Source of the DNA: Mactromeris polynyma
Lineage: Eukaryota > Mollusca > Bivalvia > Venerida > Mactridae
Direction: 5' to 3'
NCBI GenBank assembly: GCA_032209605.1
Contig: JASFXZ010000008.1
Coordinates: forward strand, 5,580,001 to 5,644,000
DNA: 64,000 bases
The notes beneath the pieces are model-generated. The model made no database searches. It was not told where the DNA came from and saw only the letters and a list, made by a program, of their open reading frames with translations. Below are positions 62,501 through 64,000 of the stretch, piece after piece; positions within the stretch are counted from its first letter, which is position 1; each line of letters starts with the position of its first letter. The position numbers were made by a program, and so were the translations under genes.

Positions 62501-64000
62501 GTATATATTTTCCAAACAATACAATTCTCTAACAGCGATTGAAGCGACGAGTTGCATAACTAAGAAAAATAACTTACATATCTTTTCTCTGAACTATCTT
62601 TATGAATATCTTGTTTGTGACAGGGTTTTTTTTCAATCATGACTTCACAGGGCAACAACAAACATATACAATCCGTATAACTAGCCATATTAAATGTCAA
62701 CTAATTTGCCTTATAAACCATCCTTAACAAAAGAAACTGACAAGTCCTTAAAGTATGAATTATGATTCACAATGTCAATGCTACTTTGTACACAATAACC
62801 GATCTATTCTCAGTTACGCTATAAAGATTTGTTCAATAGAATTGAATGTAACAATTTCGTATAAATTAAAGTGAAAATTTCAACAATGAAGCAATGTATT
62901 TTGTGTATAGAGTATATGGATAATTTGTAGAGCATCCTATTTCAAAGTTACTTGTTCTACGGATGGCAGAAAAATGATCTGTACAATTCTGACAAAACAC
63001 TGGGCCATCATTAGAAATGTTTTGCATAACCCACCCATCAAAATTTAGGTGGGTAAGTAATTAATTTTTCATTTATAATTATTACGGTCATATTAGTGTC
63101 AACAATTAATATGCAACTCAAAGAAAATCCCACTCAGATCCCTCAAATATATTTTTGAGTAGGGACCATTTTCATGGTAGGTAGGGTTATGCCAAACAAA
63201 CACAGTTTTAATTATGGCCTTGTTGTAACACATTATGTGTTCTTAGAGTTTCTCAGAAATGCTCATGGAGTTGTACATACATAACTATGGCAGAAGTAGG
63301 TACTAAATTGTAACATAAACACAAAAGTTACCTAATGAGATTTTAATTGAATGAAATCTCGGGATAATCAATCTGAACTGTATTCCTCCCACCTACAATT
63401 ATGAATATCTAAGTGCAACAAATGGTTTCCAATATTCATTCTAAGTTGGACTCATAAGTAGTTGTACATGACTAATGAGCATATCAATATCAGTTAAATA
63501 ATCTGGAGAAAATGTGACATATAAAAGCTTACCTTGTTTCTTAGGTGGAACTATTTCTTTCACAGGAGCAGTGATCTGACCTCCAGTGAAGTGGAATTCT
63601 GTGACAAACTTGTCATCATCTTCAGACAATTCTGATGACTGACTTTGACTGTCCTCACTATCATCTGTGATACTACTAGCTTTTGCTTCATCAATAGTTA
63701 CTTCTCCAGATGCAGCAATTCTAGCATTACTCTGGTTGTATGTTGGTGCACTTTTTTGACTAGCCATGTCTAGTTTAGTAACAATAGTAGTCGTCCCACG
63801 TGGAGAATCATCATTACTAGTATCAGAATCTGAAACATCTTTCAGCAAATCATCAAACTGCTTAGATTGTGCATCAGTTCTTGATTCTACCTTGGTAGAC
63901 ACAACCACAGGTTTATCTGTCCAAGTAACAGAATTAGTTGGTTTCACACTATCAGTGACTTTAGTTCCAACATTCTGTCGTATGTTACGATTTATTTCAG
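5442..64000 (-). CDS. PH domain plus actin-related fusion protein, 15 exons, 5' end outside window
   Basis: Assembled by hand from 15 minus-strand exons whose GT/AG borders and phases all agree; about 736 residues lie in the window. Order: Ser/Thr/Asp-rich disordered region (residues 1-217), linker (218-243), PH domain (about 244-340) with the typical LLKTWKRRFF and WLHYYE strands, short linker, then an actin-like domain (about 360-736), close to the 375 residues of actin. Actin hallmarks: phosphate-1 loop DIGSSAVRAG (364-373), a glutamine matching actin Gln137 (490), phosphate-2 loop VDIGERLEILP (506-516), adenosine loop YLSGGVTTIPG (658-668) and the C-terminal RYHSAYIGACSVAS. By family knowledge PH domains bind phosphoinositides or proteins and actin-related proteins act in cytoskeletal or chromatin assemblies; a membrane-linked cytoskeletal role is inference. 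I do not know a named family with this layout. The join of the first exon to the second across 37 kb is the least certain step. Confidence 0.85.
5589..5972 (-). other. Intron 14 (between exons 14 and 15)
   Basis: 384 bp, AT-rich; I see no repeat or gene in it. Confidence 0.8.
5973..6072 (-). CDS. Exon 14: actin-like adenosine loop
   Basis: Encodes SVYLSGGVTTIPGFSERLEV then ELRKLAPPAAVVE. This is the best conserved actin motif (VLSGGTTMYPGIADRM). Acceptor ATATTCAG, donor GTTGAG|GTGAGT, phase 0 at the end. Confidence 0.9.
6073..6655 (-). other. Intron 13
   Basis: 583 bp; holds the diverged repeat pair at 6200-6555 and otherwise nothing recognisable. Confidence 0.8.
6200..6555 (+). repeat. Two diverged tandem copies of an unclassified repeat
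   Basis: CACATCATGGGAAGTAAC followed by GAAGAAGGAGTTG (about 6245-6312) recurs as CACATCATGTGTAGTAAC followed by GGAGGAGTTG (about 6419-6478), ending in a GGGCGGGTATAATAAT tail. The 118-codon ORF over it shows no protein signature, so I read it as an old transposon fragment. Confidence 0.4.
6656..6802 (-). CDS. Exon 13: actin-like segment
   Basis: Encodes QVTMDYACFKSPEGFFNTDL, WEMDYKNLQKQIYEAVQQC and PIDSRKQMY. FKSPEGFFNTDL aligns with actin FRCPEALFQPSF, and the Ile-Asp-x-Arg pattern with VDIRKDLY. Acceptor CTATTTACAG, donor TACCG|GTACTG; the Arg codon spans the intron. Confidence 0.87.
6803..7161 (-). other. Intron 12
   Basis: 359 bp; nothing recognisable. Confidence 0.8.
7162..7277 (-). 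CDS. Exon 12: actin-like segment with charged insert
   Basis: Encodes ACYVIDNYKENKRKCDEDPS, SYSRVVDLQEYDLPVGAY and two bases of Gln. ACYV aligns with actin LCYVAL and EYDLPVGA with SYELPDGQ. Acceptor GATTTCAG, donor TACCA|GTGAGT. Confidence 0.87.
7565..7707 (-). CDS. Exon 11: actin-like subdomain 4 entry
   Basis: Encodes GLLIDHGVSRQAYGGAKIQD, SLYISLLENRYEFNSP and VEKYLVRYLSEQ. It aligns with actin [20 protein letters not shown], with the AGR turn appearing as YGG. Acceptor ATATTTTAG, donor GAACAG|GTAAGT. Phase 1 entry completes the Gly of PIYDG. Confidence 0.87.
7708..8427 (-). other. Intron 10
   Basis: 720 bp, AT-rich, with a short GATAGATAGATAGA run near 7927; no gene or clear element seen. 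Confidence 0.8.
8428..8620 (-). CDS. Exon 10: actin-like phosphate-2 loop
   Basis: Encodes VMLSTPQNLGDKLRGGLMRI, a match to the actin [20 protein letters not shown] strand and helix, then MVQQSLLALYSYNATSGIIV and DIGERLEILPIYD. The glutamine equivalent to Gln137 is kept. Compared with actin SGDGVTHTVPIYEG, the loop is one residue shorter and His161 falls on Glu. Acceptor GGGTTTCAG, donor GATG|GTGAGT. Confidence 0.88.
8621..9292 (-). other. Intron 9
   Basis: 672 bp containing the SINE at 8835-8995; the rest is AT-rich without features. Confidence 0.8.
8835..8995 (-). mobile_element. tRNA-derived SINE with intact A and B boxes
   Basis: On the minus strand TGGCTGAGTGGTTAAGGC (A box) is followed by GGTTCGAATCC (B box), as in class II Leu/Ser-type tRNAs. 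The anticodon arm region does not pair properly, so it is a SINE head and not a functional tRNA. Confidence 0.65.
9293..9373 (-). CDS. Exon 9: actin-like segment
   Basis: 27 codons, phase 0-0: FNIDMAVMTEILKKVFRDLK followed by VNQSQYL. It corresponds to the actin helix around WDDMEKIWHHTF and the strand that follows. Acceptor TTTATTTTACAG, donor TATTTG|GTGAGT. Confidence 0.86.
9374..13292 (-). other. Intron 8 (3.9 kb)
   Basis: AT-rich. The only structure I see is a GATGATGATGATGA-type triplet run near 12100-12130. A 153-codon minus-strand ORF at 11267-11728 has no protein signature and I treat it as chance. Confidence 0.7.
13293..13441 (-). CDS. Exon 8: actin-like subdomain 2 region
   Basis: Encodes ATLPQIFFPSIVAIHKQTG, EIVVGPDALKPEIRKSS and TVVQPIRPTNKVDK. 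FFPSIV aligns with actin VFPSIV and VVGPDAL with YVGDEA. The intervening DNase-I-binding loop is clearly shorter than in actin. Acceptor TATTTCAG, donor GACAAG|GTAAAC, ending in phase 0. Confidence 0.87.
13442..14171 (-). other. Intron 7
   Basis: 730 bp with the S-family SINE at 13925-14125; otherwise nothing. Confidence 0.8.
13925..14125 (+). mobile_element. tRNA-derived SINE, family S, copy 1
   Basis: A-box-like GAGTGGTATGGG and B box GTTCAAATCC. The 3' body TTAAGCACAAGTACC and TAAGAGCTTGGTTCACAA matches copies at 18878 and 48860. Confidence 0.6.
14172..14232 (-). CDS. Exon 7: actin-like phosphate-1 loop
   Basis: The 61 nt encode KVVIIDIGSSAVRAGILGER plus one base. This is the first strand-loop-strand of the actin/Hsp70 ATPase fold; Lys18 of actin is replaced by Arg (AVRAG against MCKAG). 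Acceptor TTTGCAG, donor AGAG|GTTTGT. Phase 1 joins the next exon to give Ala. Confidence 0.88.
14233..14915 (-). other. Intron 6
   Basis: 683 bp containing MITE family A copy 4; no other feature. Confidence 0.8.
14605..14802. mobile_element. MITE family A, copy 4 (extended internal repeats)
   Basis: AGGAGATTGTCACATGTT begins it, then TATCTCCCTTTATC-type words repeat three to four times, then AGAAGGGATAAAGGGA. The outer right end (CTTGTGACAAAAG) is eroded. It lies in the intron between exons 6 and 7. Confidence 0.65.
14916..15056 (-). CDS. Exon 6: PH domain C-terminal helix and linker to actin fold
   Basis: 47 codons, phase 0-0. RGKYLMVRVPTDNEYGQWKV gives the last strands and the C-terminal helix with its near-invariant tryptophan; the tail TYVRPAPASIQHPKK is a short linker. 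Acceptor CTTACTACAG, donor AAAAAG|GTACAA. Confidence 0.85.
15057..15617 (-). other. Intron 5
   Basis: 561 bp; nothing recognisable. Confidence 0.8.
15618..15710 (-). CDS. Exon 5: PH domain middle
   Basis: Acceptor TTTTTTTCAG and donor GATGGG|GTAAAT flank 31 codons, SGNKDKPSDSLQLMGG then KVEELGPRVLGVDDG. Phase 0-0. This matches the variable loop and third to fourth strands of a PH domain. Confidence 0.85.
16953..17073. mobile_element. MITE family A, copy 5
   Basis: AGGAAATTGACACAAGTT at the left pairs with AACTCATGACAATCTGCT at the right, with the same CCCTTTCTCCC inner word. It lies in the intron between exons 4 and 5. Confidence 0.6.
18285..18870. repeat. Composite repeat with three diverged internal units and an AGCATAAT end
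   Basis: A unit with GGGAGATAATTCAG, a TAGGATTATG word, a GCACTGCAC word and a TTGCCATCTAT word appears at about 18300, 18535 and 18690. Between the first two lie three short repeats of GACCCAGACAAGCAATGATA type (18417-18526). The end is GGACGGACACAGTGG then TATGCTCCTTTTGGGGAGCA. A copy of the end lies at 61985-62106. Confidence 0.55.
18417..18526. repeat. Three imperfect 35-38 bp tandem units
   Basis: Each unit reads ATATGACC(C/T)AGA... and then CAATGATAATGGAAAAA. Confidence 0.7.
18878..19070 (+). mobile_element. tRNA-derived SINE, family S, copy 2
   Basis: A-box-like TAGTGGTTGAGGCAC and B box GGTTTGAATCC, with the family 3' body (CCAGTACTGGTTGGTAATCA, then ATAACTTGTCTCACAATCGA). Confidence 0.6.
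19681..19769. repeat. 44-bp tandem duplication
   Basis: TATGTGAAGTCCA(A/T)TGCATG and its continuation occur twice, about 44 bp apart, with very few differences. Confidence 0.8.
19874..20055. mobile_element. TA-flanked MITE (pogo/Tigger-like), about 182 bp
   Basis: TACAGTAAATGCTCGATAAT at the left and AAGTAAGGTTTTACTGTA at the right form imperfect inverted ends with the TA/CAGT border of the Tc1/mariner-pogo group. Internal GAGGTGGTCTTAATATTG words repeat. No ORF. Confidence 0.6.
20311..20489. mobile_element. TA-flanked MITE (Tigger/pogo-like), 179 bp
   Basis: TACAGTCAGACCTCGTTTAT at the left and GAACGAGGTCCAACTGTA at the right; TTCGAA-type words (ATTCGAAAT) are repeated inside. The short ORFs across it are by-products of the inverted structure. 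Confidence 0.65.
20978..21024. repeat. Poly-G tract behind a GGGCGGATCCAGGATTT word
   Basis: More than 20 consecutive G at about 21003-21024 (with one A near 21001), preceded by a GGGCGGATCCAGGATTT word that looks like a transposon end. A strong candidate for G-quadruplex formation; assembly length is unreliable. Confidence 0.75.
21284..21427 (-). CDS. Exon 4: start of PH domain, beside a splice-site minisatellite
   Basis: 48 codons, phase 0-0, donor TATGAG|GTGAGT. Encodes NVEDISHKFIGMEGLMEKL and then the PH core LLKTWKRRFFRAKDGWLHYY. The acceptor ATTGTAG and the first 36 nt of coding sequence form the last unit of the 55-bp tandem array that runs on to 22265, so this exon has about 15 extra copies of its own 3' splice site upstream. 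The PH reading is strong from the basic beta strands and the tryptophan pattern. Confidence 0.88.
21391..22265 (-). repeat. 55-bp minisatellite, 16 copies, each carrying the exon 4 splice acceptor
   Basis: Units start at 21391 and every 55 bp to 22216, the last one slightly short. On the minus strand each unit has GATATATTGTAG (3' splice site) followed by 36 nt of exon 4 coding sequence. Variation is light: AAC or AAT for the first codon (silent), GGATC, GAATC or GGATT after the ATG, and CCATAA for CCATAC in two units. Only the unit at 21391-21427 continues into the real exon; in every other unit the frame meets TGA or TAA within four codons of the ATG. Confidence 0.92.
22291..22445. mobile_element. 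TA-flanked MITE, about 155 bp
   Basis: TACAGTGAAACTTCAATAA at the left and AATGAGGTTTTATTGTGTA at the right; same border style as 19874-20055. Confidence 0.5.
22470..22560 (-). mobile_element. tRNA-derived SINE fragment
   Basis: Minus strand GTTAGCTCAATCTGTAAC is A-box-like, followed by CTGCCAATCTGGAAGGC and a B-box remnant AGGTTGAGG. A shorter relative lies near 16480-16525. Confidence 0.4.
22990..23372. repeat. 111-bp tandem repeat, about 3.4 copies, inside element 1
   Basis: GTGCCATTTAACGTCCATGG recurs at 23069, 23180 and 23291. Because 111 is a multiple of 3 it yields a long spurious ORF with a 37-residue period. Confidence 0.9.
24025..24346. mobile_element. Nested MITE with long inverted ends inside element 1
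   Basis: Left ACTTAGTAATTTGTATACAA, then AGAGTATCTGAACAATATAA and TTCATGGTTGCC; the right end is the reverse complement (GGCAACCATGAA, then TTATATTGTTCAGATA and ACTCTTTGTATACAAATT). Inverted arms of about 55 bp with one short insertion; total 322 bp. Confidence 0.75.
25629..25673 (-). CDS. Exon 3: 45-nt microexon
   Basis: Acceptor CTTTTTTAG and perfect donor GAT|GTAAGT flank exactly 15 codons, AKLLARLYEVKMMPD. It is phase 0 on both sides, so skipping it would keep the frame. It lies between the linker and the PH domain and looks like a helical pre-PH segment. Confidence 0.85.
25674..25978 (-). other. Intron 2
   Basis: 305 bp; nothing recognisable. Confidence 0.8.
25979..26163 (-). CDS. Exon 2: low-complexity linker
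   Basis: The acceptor TATTTACAG precedes AT-ACT-GTG, and the donor is GATCCA|GTATGT. The product starts TVKQTQDVIPKT, passes an acidic IDDDEELVKD stretch and ends RVKFRDWDP. The phase at the 3' end is 0 and joins the AKLLARLYEV exon. An ATG-free start means it must be internal. Confidence 0.8.
27261..27416. mobile_element. Inverted-repeat element, 156 bp
   Basis: CTGCCCTGCGTTCAGTTA at the left is mirrored by TAACTGAACGTAGGGCAG at the right, with a second inner pairing (GGCTAA, GTTACGAAAC against GTTACAAAAC). The 132-codon ORF over it is a by-product. Confidence 0.55.
28170..28345 (+). repeat. Dispersed repeat D, copy 1
   Basis: CCATTCCTTGCACCCCTGTT, then TTGTTGATTGTTGTTTCCCA, then GGGAGGCATTGTTTTGTGTA and TGTGGCATTCC. 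The same blocks in the same order appear on the minus strand at 60150-60380 and 62262-62420. Confidence 0.6.
29655..29686. repeat. Poly-C tract
   Basis: About 25 or more consecutive C; length is unreliable in assembly. Confidence 0.85.
30101..30905. repeat. 21-bp minisatellite, about 38 copies
   Basis: Unit ACCAACCAGTGTTCCTAGGT plus T, with a few recurrent variants (TTGG, TATG, TAGT). There is a higher-order repeat: a block of about 240 bp with the order TATG, TTGG, TAGG, then TAGT twice occurs at about 30340 and 30580. Since 21 is a multiple of 3 it is open in several frames (GTLVGNL on minus, PTSVPRL and YQPVFLG on plus). I do not call any of these a gene. Confidence 0.9.
31545..31640 (-). 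mobile_element. tRNA-derived SINE fragment
   Basis: Minus strand TATTGGATAAAATATCGGAC then GGTCGTGGGTGCAAACCAG resembles a tRNA A-to-B-box interval with a degraded B box. Confidence 0.4.
33221..33580. repeat. 56-bp minisatellite, 6 copies
   Basis: AGGT(G/A)TTTCAA(T/C)ACTGATC starts near 33221, 33277, 33333, 33389, 33445 and 33501, with a partial copy at 33557. Confidence 0.9.
34796..38389 (-). CDS. 1197-residue Ser-rich disordered protein, single-exon ORF inside the 37-kb intron
   Basis: One uninterrupted frame of 1197 codons, which cannot be chance in DNA this AT-rich. I chose the ATG at 38387-38389 (product MSASTSSYSSMLDGMWGPDG); a TGA lies 15 nt upstream in frame. A likely short coiled coil follows (SLKRLQNLEKMRKEREAKRQ, about residues 25-50), then more than 1000 residues of Ser/Lys/Glu/Asn-rich, probably disordered sequence. 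The one segment that looks ordered is EISVQTEFVIDFPDINYVCK then HCGKSSFEE (about 640-670). The C-terminus is strongly basic, KKDKIKKGLFKGKFFKK, like polybasic membrane or nucleic-acid binding tails. I do not recognise the family. It could be a nested gene, or an alternative product of the surrounding gene: an acceptor-like GTGTGAG just upstream is in the right phase to receive exon 1 (making Asp-Leu-Val-Thr-Met), but its GAG is a poor acceptor. Possible poly(A) signals lie at 34090-34095 and 34103-34108. Confidence 0.85.
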   Translation of the reverse strand: MSASTSSYSSMLDGMWGPDGSAISESLKRLQNLEKMRKEREAKRQAMMKDRGGDGKTIGIVKTSRLRSTNTEDSSYGPGIRRTLSVNEDSSYGGARPKLGSYKLKTEPADVGDIFGDINAELLGGTRKPLWLEKQYETRNRLGSSDSEDSYTGSKYDYSRSYTNPIGSSYSGKSDAIINKYAKKGPYTSRFANEETNGQNGHSGDYTTEQGTDSSGTGNHDKMEQHNDHFEDDEEPKHFIERLKLGNHENDESTRSQNSAFILNPIPTLPPYKHVENNKPADLPELVQPTDDIVSVAQEINATFGVTSPGLSPSKTPNKSKQRANGKQSNKTSTKKKSSKKMAPEIPAKPVNSNSATEDNGFSAVLDSSVTYVIEEVDNDSSGDDRGKTLPVRESFYNSRPSEWGVIASTPGKIDQMHQFFTGDDIGDDPNISRELDGETIKAEFERSFSEVRSKKSDQPKTPASAKKSGEKDKLKNGRRSKSPLDRLKNSVLRSSESENDSVYTSGSESEVKTNGNKNKKASKIGTNSKKDEKKELSIGDKLAKLESMTQEKKRKHSIGEKDETKPVPSYMSGTNASKQKHSKNKVATTPSTAATPTHDLKKDVRELKQYVREHSVPSTPVDSPVKSFTDMFGTPRQVQVPTKEISVQTEFVIDFPDINYVCKHCGKSSFEEVTSPLLTVENLNKSQKKMNGKKETKSADGKFSSKDSVKSLGDNSTKSERATRYIKKTTTAAGQSYMKGTTSSRLKNSGPPSEGERARKGSAPELVHKMELESNSGAKGTSLRGTVSQRAKAFENVNKPNRAKSSDRKAGAGDKGKLRKSKSVDHVSAAMNELSLPQDVADDLETTLTSSETIQPETSPKSNTEPDAMTNNHINQSEKTSQPANDAAVVSPQPLKPHEEVGKLDLSALETPPSPSLRKSPLSSPRIRDVDFSPRGETHDIEEVAVESKGQFTSIGDNPFIKKDGGSRTMTRSREKMCESVWEKAESRSRESSLKRTNSSSRPNSASSLKRHNTSAGEKSSVSELTWSDSGSTESLSKCSKSSLHGSNSSLNKDGDRSVFHRSRTTSISSTTSQNTMLNLLSPSASSRHPVSGAIETDVDAAYYDHINEAAHNEETVNKTHLEFAKNACNLFEFEMKKRDSSNESEKDIKENKENSADFVAVNGSHDNNLTTASETKPSKKDKIKKGLFKGKFFKK
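39305..39380. promoter_or_regulatory. Possible promoter-proximal motifs upstream of the 1197-codon ORF
   Basis: TCCCGCCAAAA (minus TTTTGGCGGGA, E2F-like) near 39309 and CTGACGTCTGAC (half CRE-like) near 39365, about 920-980 bp upstream of the ATG. This is one of the few GC-richer spots in the region. Motif matches alone are weak. Confidence 0.2.
41442..41552. repeat. 37-bp tandem repeat, 3 copies
   Basis: AATGATAAGTCTGAACTGTC at 41442, 41479 and 41516, virtually identical. Confidence 0.9.
43671..44994. mobile_element. Word-repeat DNA element 3 (about 1.3 kb, interrupted by a SINE)
   Basis: Inverted ends: CCATGGCGAACTTAATATCA at the left, TGATATTTTCGCCATGG at the right. The arms are permutations of AACATGTTTGAACATG and CATGATCATG. 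The phrase GTGCCATTTAACGTACATG is shared with element 1. The centre shares only a short TTACCTCCCTTTAT word with elements 1 and 2 (inverted). Confidence 0.65.
44174..44475 (+). mobile_element. Full-length tRNA-derived SINE with target-site duplication
   Basis: The head GCGGATCCGTAGTCCAGTGG from 44180 has an A box (TAGTCCAGTGG) and a perfect B box (GGTTCGATTCC), with a Thr(TGT)-like anticodon loop CTTGTAA. The body runs to GATAAATAAATGCAAATAC. Flanking AACTTCAATAAA occurs at both 44162-44173 and 44476-44487, a clean 12-bp duplication. Confidence 0.85.
45628..45645. repeat. Short C-rich tract
   Basis: CCTTCCTCCCCCCCCCC-type run; assembly length uncertain. Confidence 0.7.
45668..45872. repeat. 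34-bp degenerate tandem repeat, 6 copies
   Basis: A GGGAGTTAACTC-like word recurs at 45679, 45713, 45747, 45781, 45815 and 45849; the last three copies are the most alike. Confidence 0.8.
46677..46800. repeat. Dispersed repeat R, copy 2
   Basis: GGGGCTTTAAGTCCATAAAC, then GAAGTGACTTTCCAGCTACT, then GTGGAGAAAGACCCTTGGTG and ACACCTGGGTAGAAC. It matches 61480-61575 and 645-790. Confidence 0.6.
46888..48179. mobile_element. Word-repeat DNA element 2 (about 1.3 kb, non-autonomous)
   Basis: Inverted ends CGCCCCTGTGAAATGAACTG and CATTTCACCGGGGCG. The arms are permutations of GTTCATGAAC. The centre (47325-47635) closely matches 23400-23690 of element 1, including GCAGTTGCAAGTTA, TTTTTTAATGGTG and AAAGGGAGGTAAT. 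It sits inside a 30-bp minisatellite. Confidence 0.75.
48183..48366. repeat. About 30-bp minisatellite, 6 copies, split by element 2
   Basis: GTATCATATTTCTCCTGTCA then GACTCAGCCA, at 48183, 48213, 48249, 48278, 48308 and 48337. One further copy lies on the other side of element 2 at about 46853-46884. Confidence 0.8.
48860..49075 (+). mobile_element. tRNA-derived SINE, family S, copy 3
   Basis: A-box-like TGATGGGTAGAGCACC and a decayed B box (GAGTTTGAACATC), then the family body GGCACAAGTACTGGTGAGTA and AAGAACTTGTTTCATAATCA, ending in AATAAATAAA. Confidence 0.6.
49083..49895. mobile_element. TA-flanked non-autonomous DNA element (Tigger/pogo-like), 813 bp
   Basis: Left TACAGTTAAACTTCGATAAC, right CTCGAGTTATAGAAGTTTAA then CTGTA; inverted ends of about 22 bp with TA borders. 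The interior has degraded TCGAG-rich sequence and a palindromic AATACTAATAGTATACTACT near 49635. No transposase ORF. Confidence 0.75.
50640..50825. repeat. Unclassified repeat-like block with a GGTGGTGGTG run
   Basis: A triplet run (TTGTTGTTGGTGTTGGTGG) is followed by a GC-richer block with CCCCACCAGGGTTTCTAATC and CCGGTGTTAAAAACTC. It looks unlike the surrounding DNA, but I see no second copy here. Confidence 0.3.
50861..51218. repeat. 40-bp minisatellite, 9 copies
   Basis: ATCAGTCCAATTGTCACAGA plus GCACATTAGGTCTGTGATCC; copies are nearly identical. The last two lack one T (39 bp). Each unit contains the inverted pair CACAGA and TCTGTG, so single strands can form hairpins. Confidence 0.95.
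53073..53176. repeat. 52-bp tandem duplication
   Basis: GATATGGCATACACAGAAAC and its continuation to CCATACAAGGCAAT occurs twice without visible difference. Confidence 0.9.
55313..58534 (-). CDS. 1073-residue Ser-rich disordered protein, single-exon ORF inside the 37-kb intron
   Basis: Uninterrupted frame of 1073 codons. The start is clear: AAAAATGGCGG is an excellent initiation context (product MADTVASLMERIDLAEQ) and an in-frame TAA lies 39 nt upstream. Residues 1-45 look helical (MQRIEELERLRQEHNAAR). About residues 325-378 hold the only ordered-looking block: FKRMVELYPEDVLPCLGLED, EKVIFIDNSGRCRWLNRHHQ and IVMCCRAKTPLPEI. Around 606-640 the motif QRAEARRQQ plus Phe/Tyr-x-SES occurs twice. 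A Pro-rich PSPPPSPQP lies near 745. The rest is Ser/Thr/Gln-rich and probably disordered. The protein ends RDLIEKWNNNNFD. A good acceptor (GGATTAATTTCAG, AG at 58578-58579) just upstream suggests a non-coding 5' exon. A possible poly(A) signal is at 54578-54583. I do not recognise the family. It shares composition, strand and location with the 34796-38389 ORF but no obvious sequence. Confidence 0.86.
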   Translation of the reverse strand: MADTVASLMERIDLAEQPITNMVNARMQRIEELERLRQEHNAARASGNNGDAASRHARRDQIIRQTTRQQRSTERRSFTSNIQRTPIRSISYENTNAAVNASTEQEGNIFREVFDSTRQNLFGSRVSGSTENLSSASFYGRRPSDTPLSVPRATFQTGSDSGSGSSTPRTSLRPHYDLSSGLAEAFAASASRVGSDTRLTSREPRSLSVTRETRDSTRSSISSTEGNALSRTASLRQNRIRDSRFRRRTIQGVDSSISQAVEQDVTAHGLTRSTSPLVTVTNSGTSQEENVESRSVTRGHELTHSASFSSFNSRTDSYTSFKRMVELYPEDVLPCLGLEDEKVIFIDNSGRCRWLNRHHQIVMCCRAKTPLPEIVMKPSNKTAQNSSSDCDGYVAEMEDDTDSRYVKLKQLITCAKLKDGALENGDMTDSLKDLSLFEIHKRGDFLEKDDEDIDEMYKTVSLYTSPREKPDLDTYLASKEVVPLYDGIPTDQLPPEIKAEMKSEEPSKETGPISAMDINQYAVARTSGMTQSNGVTSRYESGRQAASQQRFYSSANEDGSSTSGYSRSDVDQAYSVDGNGSTRQYASESRSQQSSVLVNDSVSSILRQRAEARRQQFVSESHNGNLLQRAEARRQQYLSESQTSRNGNTLMQSTSESNLEQFRSETRSSDGQSQLFTSQQQQTSAYRQTSTTEMRSPMITDSSDKTGDVNLVMERLFLTQGGDGPIDVSHLDYEEMKMIQKALEENPSPPPSPQPYGDYEYNESDFTTVQSDTNPITNTQSFLAPSGDKGLDSISEYSEGPFGSRRSESEASPGAVDSFVDNVILNESTSSKTETNLVCTSSENVQSSGLTSSTPTTESTNLVVVSRPSSLSSSFVSSVSDTNTFVTARESVLTHTRSLDESVLESRLPRYQRLPADSGDAKLSLPSMDWSPLEKAKSPISPTRFSFEEKRPEKEPASASKSATSNTAKSTISKTSMISSSVNRPIQSELTIEIPDDDSQTYKPPVGRSDSSKSETESTKTAASPLVKSRNASRSGSEAPSPAGSETVTTVFEEFVQTIPRDLIEKWNNNNFD
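58535..58579 (-). promoter_or_regulatory. Probable 5' UTR and 3' splice site for the 1073-residue ORF
   Basis: On the minus strand GGATTAATTTCAG ends at 58578 and is followed by 43 nt to the ATG at 58534. An in-frame TAA lies in between, so the upstream exon would be untranslated. No matching first exon can be named from sequence alone. Confidence 0.4.
60150..60380 (-). repeat. Dispersed repeat D, copy 2
   Basis: On the minus strand AGATCTGTGTGGGAGGCCTT, then TTAATGTGGTCTTCCCTGTG, matching 28170-28345. It extends further 5' (GACCCTTAGGGGCTTCATAT), so this is the longest copy. Confidence 0.55.
60657..60840. repeat. 61-bp tandem repeat, 3 copies
   Basis: CACTAAATG(A/G)TGGCTCATGA at 60661, 60722 and 60783; few differences. 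Confidence 0.9.
60916..61027. repeat. 56-bp tandem duplication
   Basis: TGACAATTGTAAGACATGAA, continuing to GGTATTCCATAGAAA, twice. Confidence 0.9.
61480..61575. repeat. Dispersed repeat R, copy 3
   Basis: GGGGCTTTAAGTCATGTCAA, then GTGCAGTGACTTTTCCAGTT and GGGGTGGAGAAAT. Closest to 46677-46800. Confidence 0.6.
61985..62106. repeat. Copy of the AGCATAAT-ending repeat
   Basis: ATGGACACACATATAGACAG, then GCAGTGGCTATATGCTCCCC and GGGAACATAAT, matching the end of the repeat at about 18810-18870. Confidence 0.5.
62262..62420 (-). repeat. Dispersed repeat D, copy 3
   Basis: On the minus strand CCATTCCTTGTGCCTCTGTT, TGGATTGTTGTTTTCCCAGA, then GGGGAGGCACTGTCTTATGT and GAGGCATTCCCTGTA; same block order as 28170-28345. 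Confidence 0.6.
63533..64000 (-). CDS. Exon 1 in window (disordered N-terminal region, continues past 64000)
   Basis: The frame is open from the window edge to a clean donor, CAAG|GTAAGC, giving about 155 residues rich in Ser, Thr, Asp and Glu and ending EIVPPKKQ. No domain is recognisable. The donor leaves one base (G), which fits the two leading bases (AT) of the exon at 26163 to make Asp. No start codon is evident; the exon or further exons continue upstream outside the window. Confidence 0.75.

Larger units (their letters stand above)
26164..63532 (-). other. Putative 37-kb intron 1 with two nested long ORFs
   Basis: Between the donor at 63531-63532 and the acceptor at 26164-26165. Contains the two long minus-strand ORFs and all repeats listed from 27261 to 62420. 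Between those items (for example 26164-27260, 28346-29655, 31641-33220, 38400-41440, 41553-43670, 51219-53072, 53177-55312, 58580-60150, 62421-63532) I see only AT-rich DNA without genes. If exon 1 does not splice to exon 2, this is intergenic. Confidence 0.55.
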
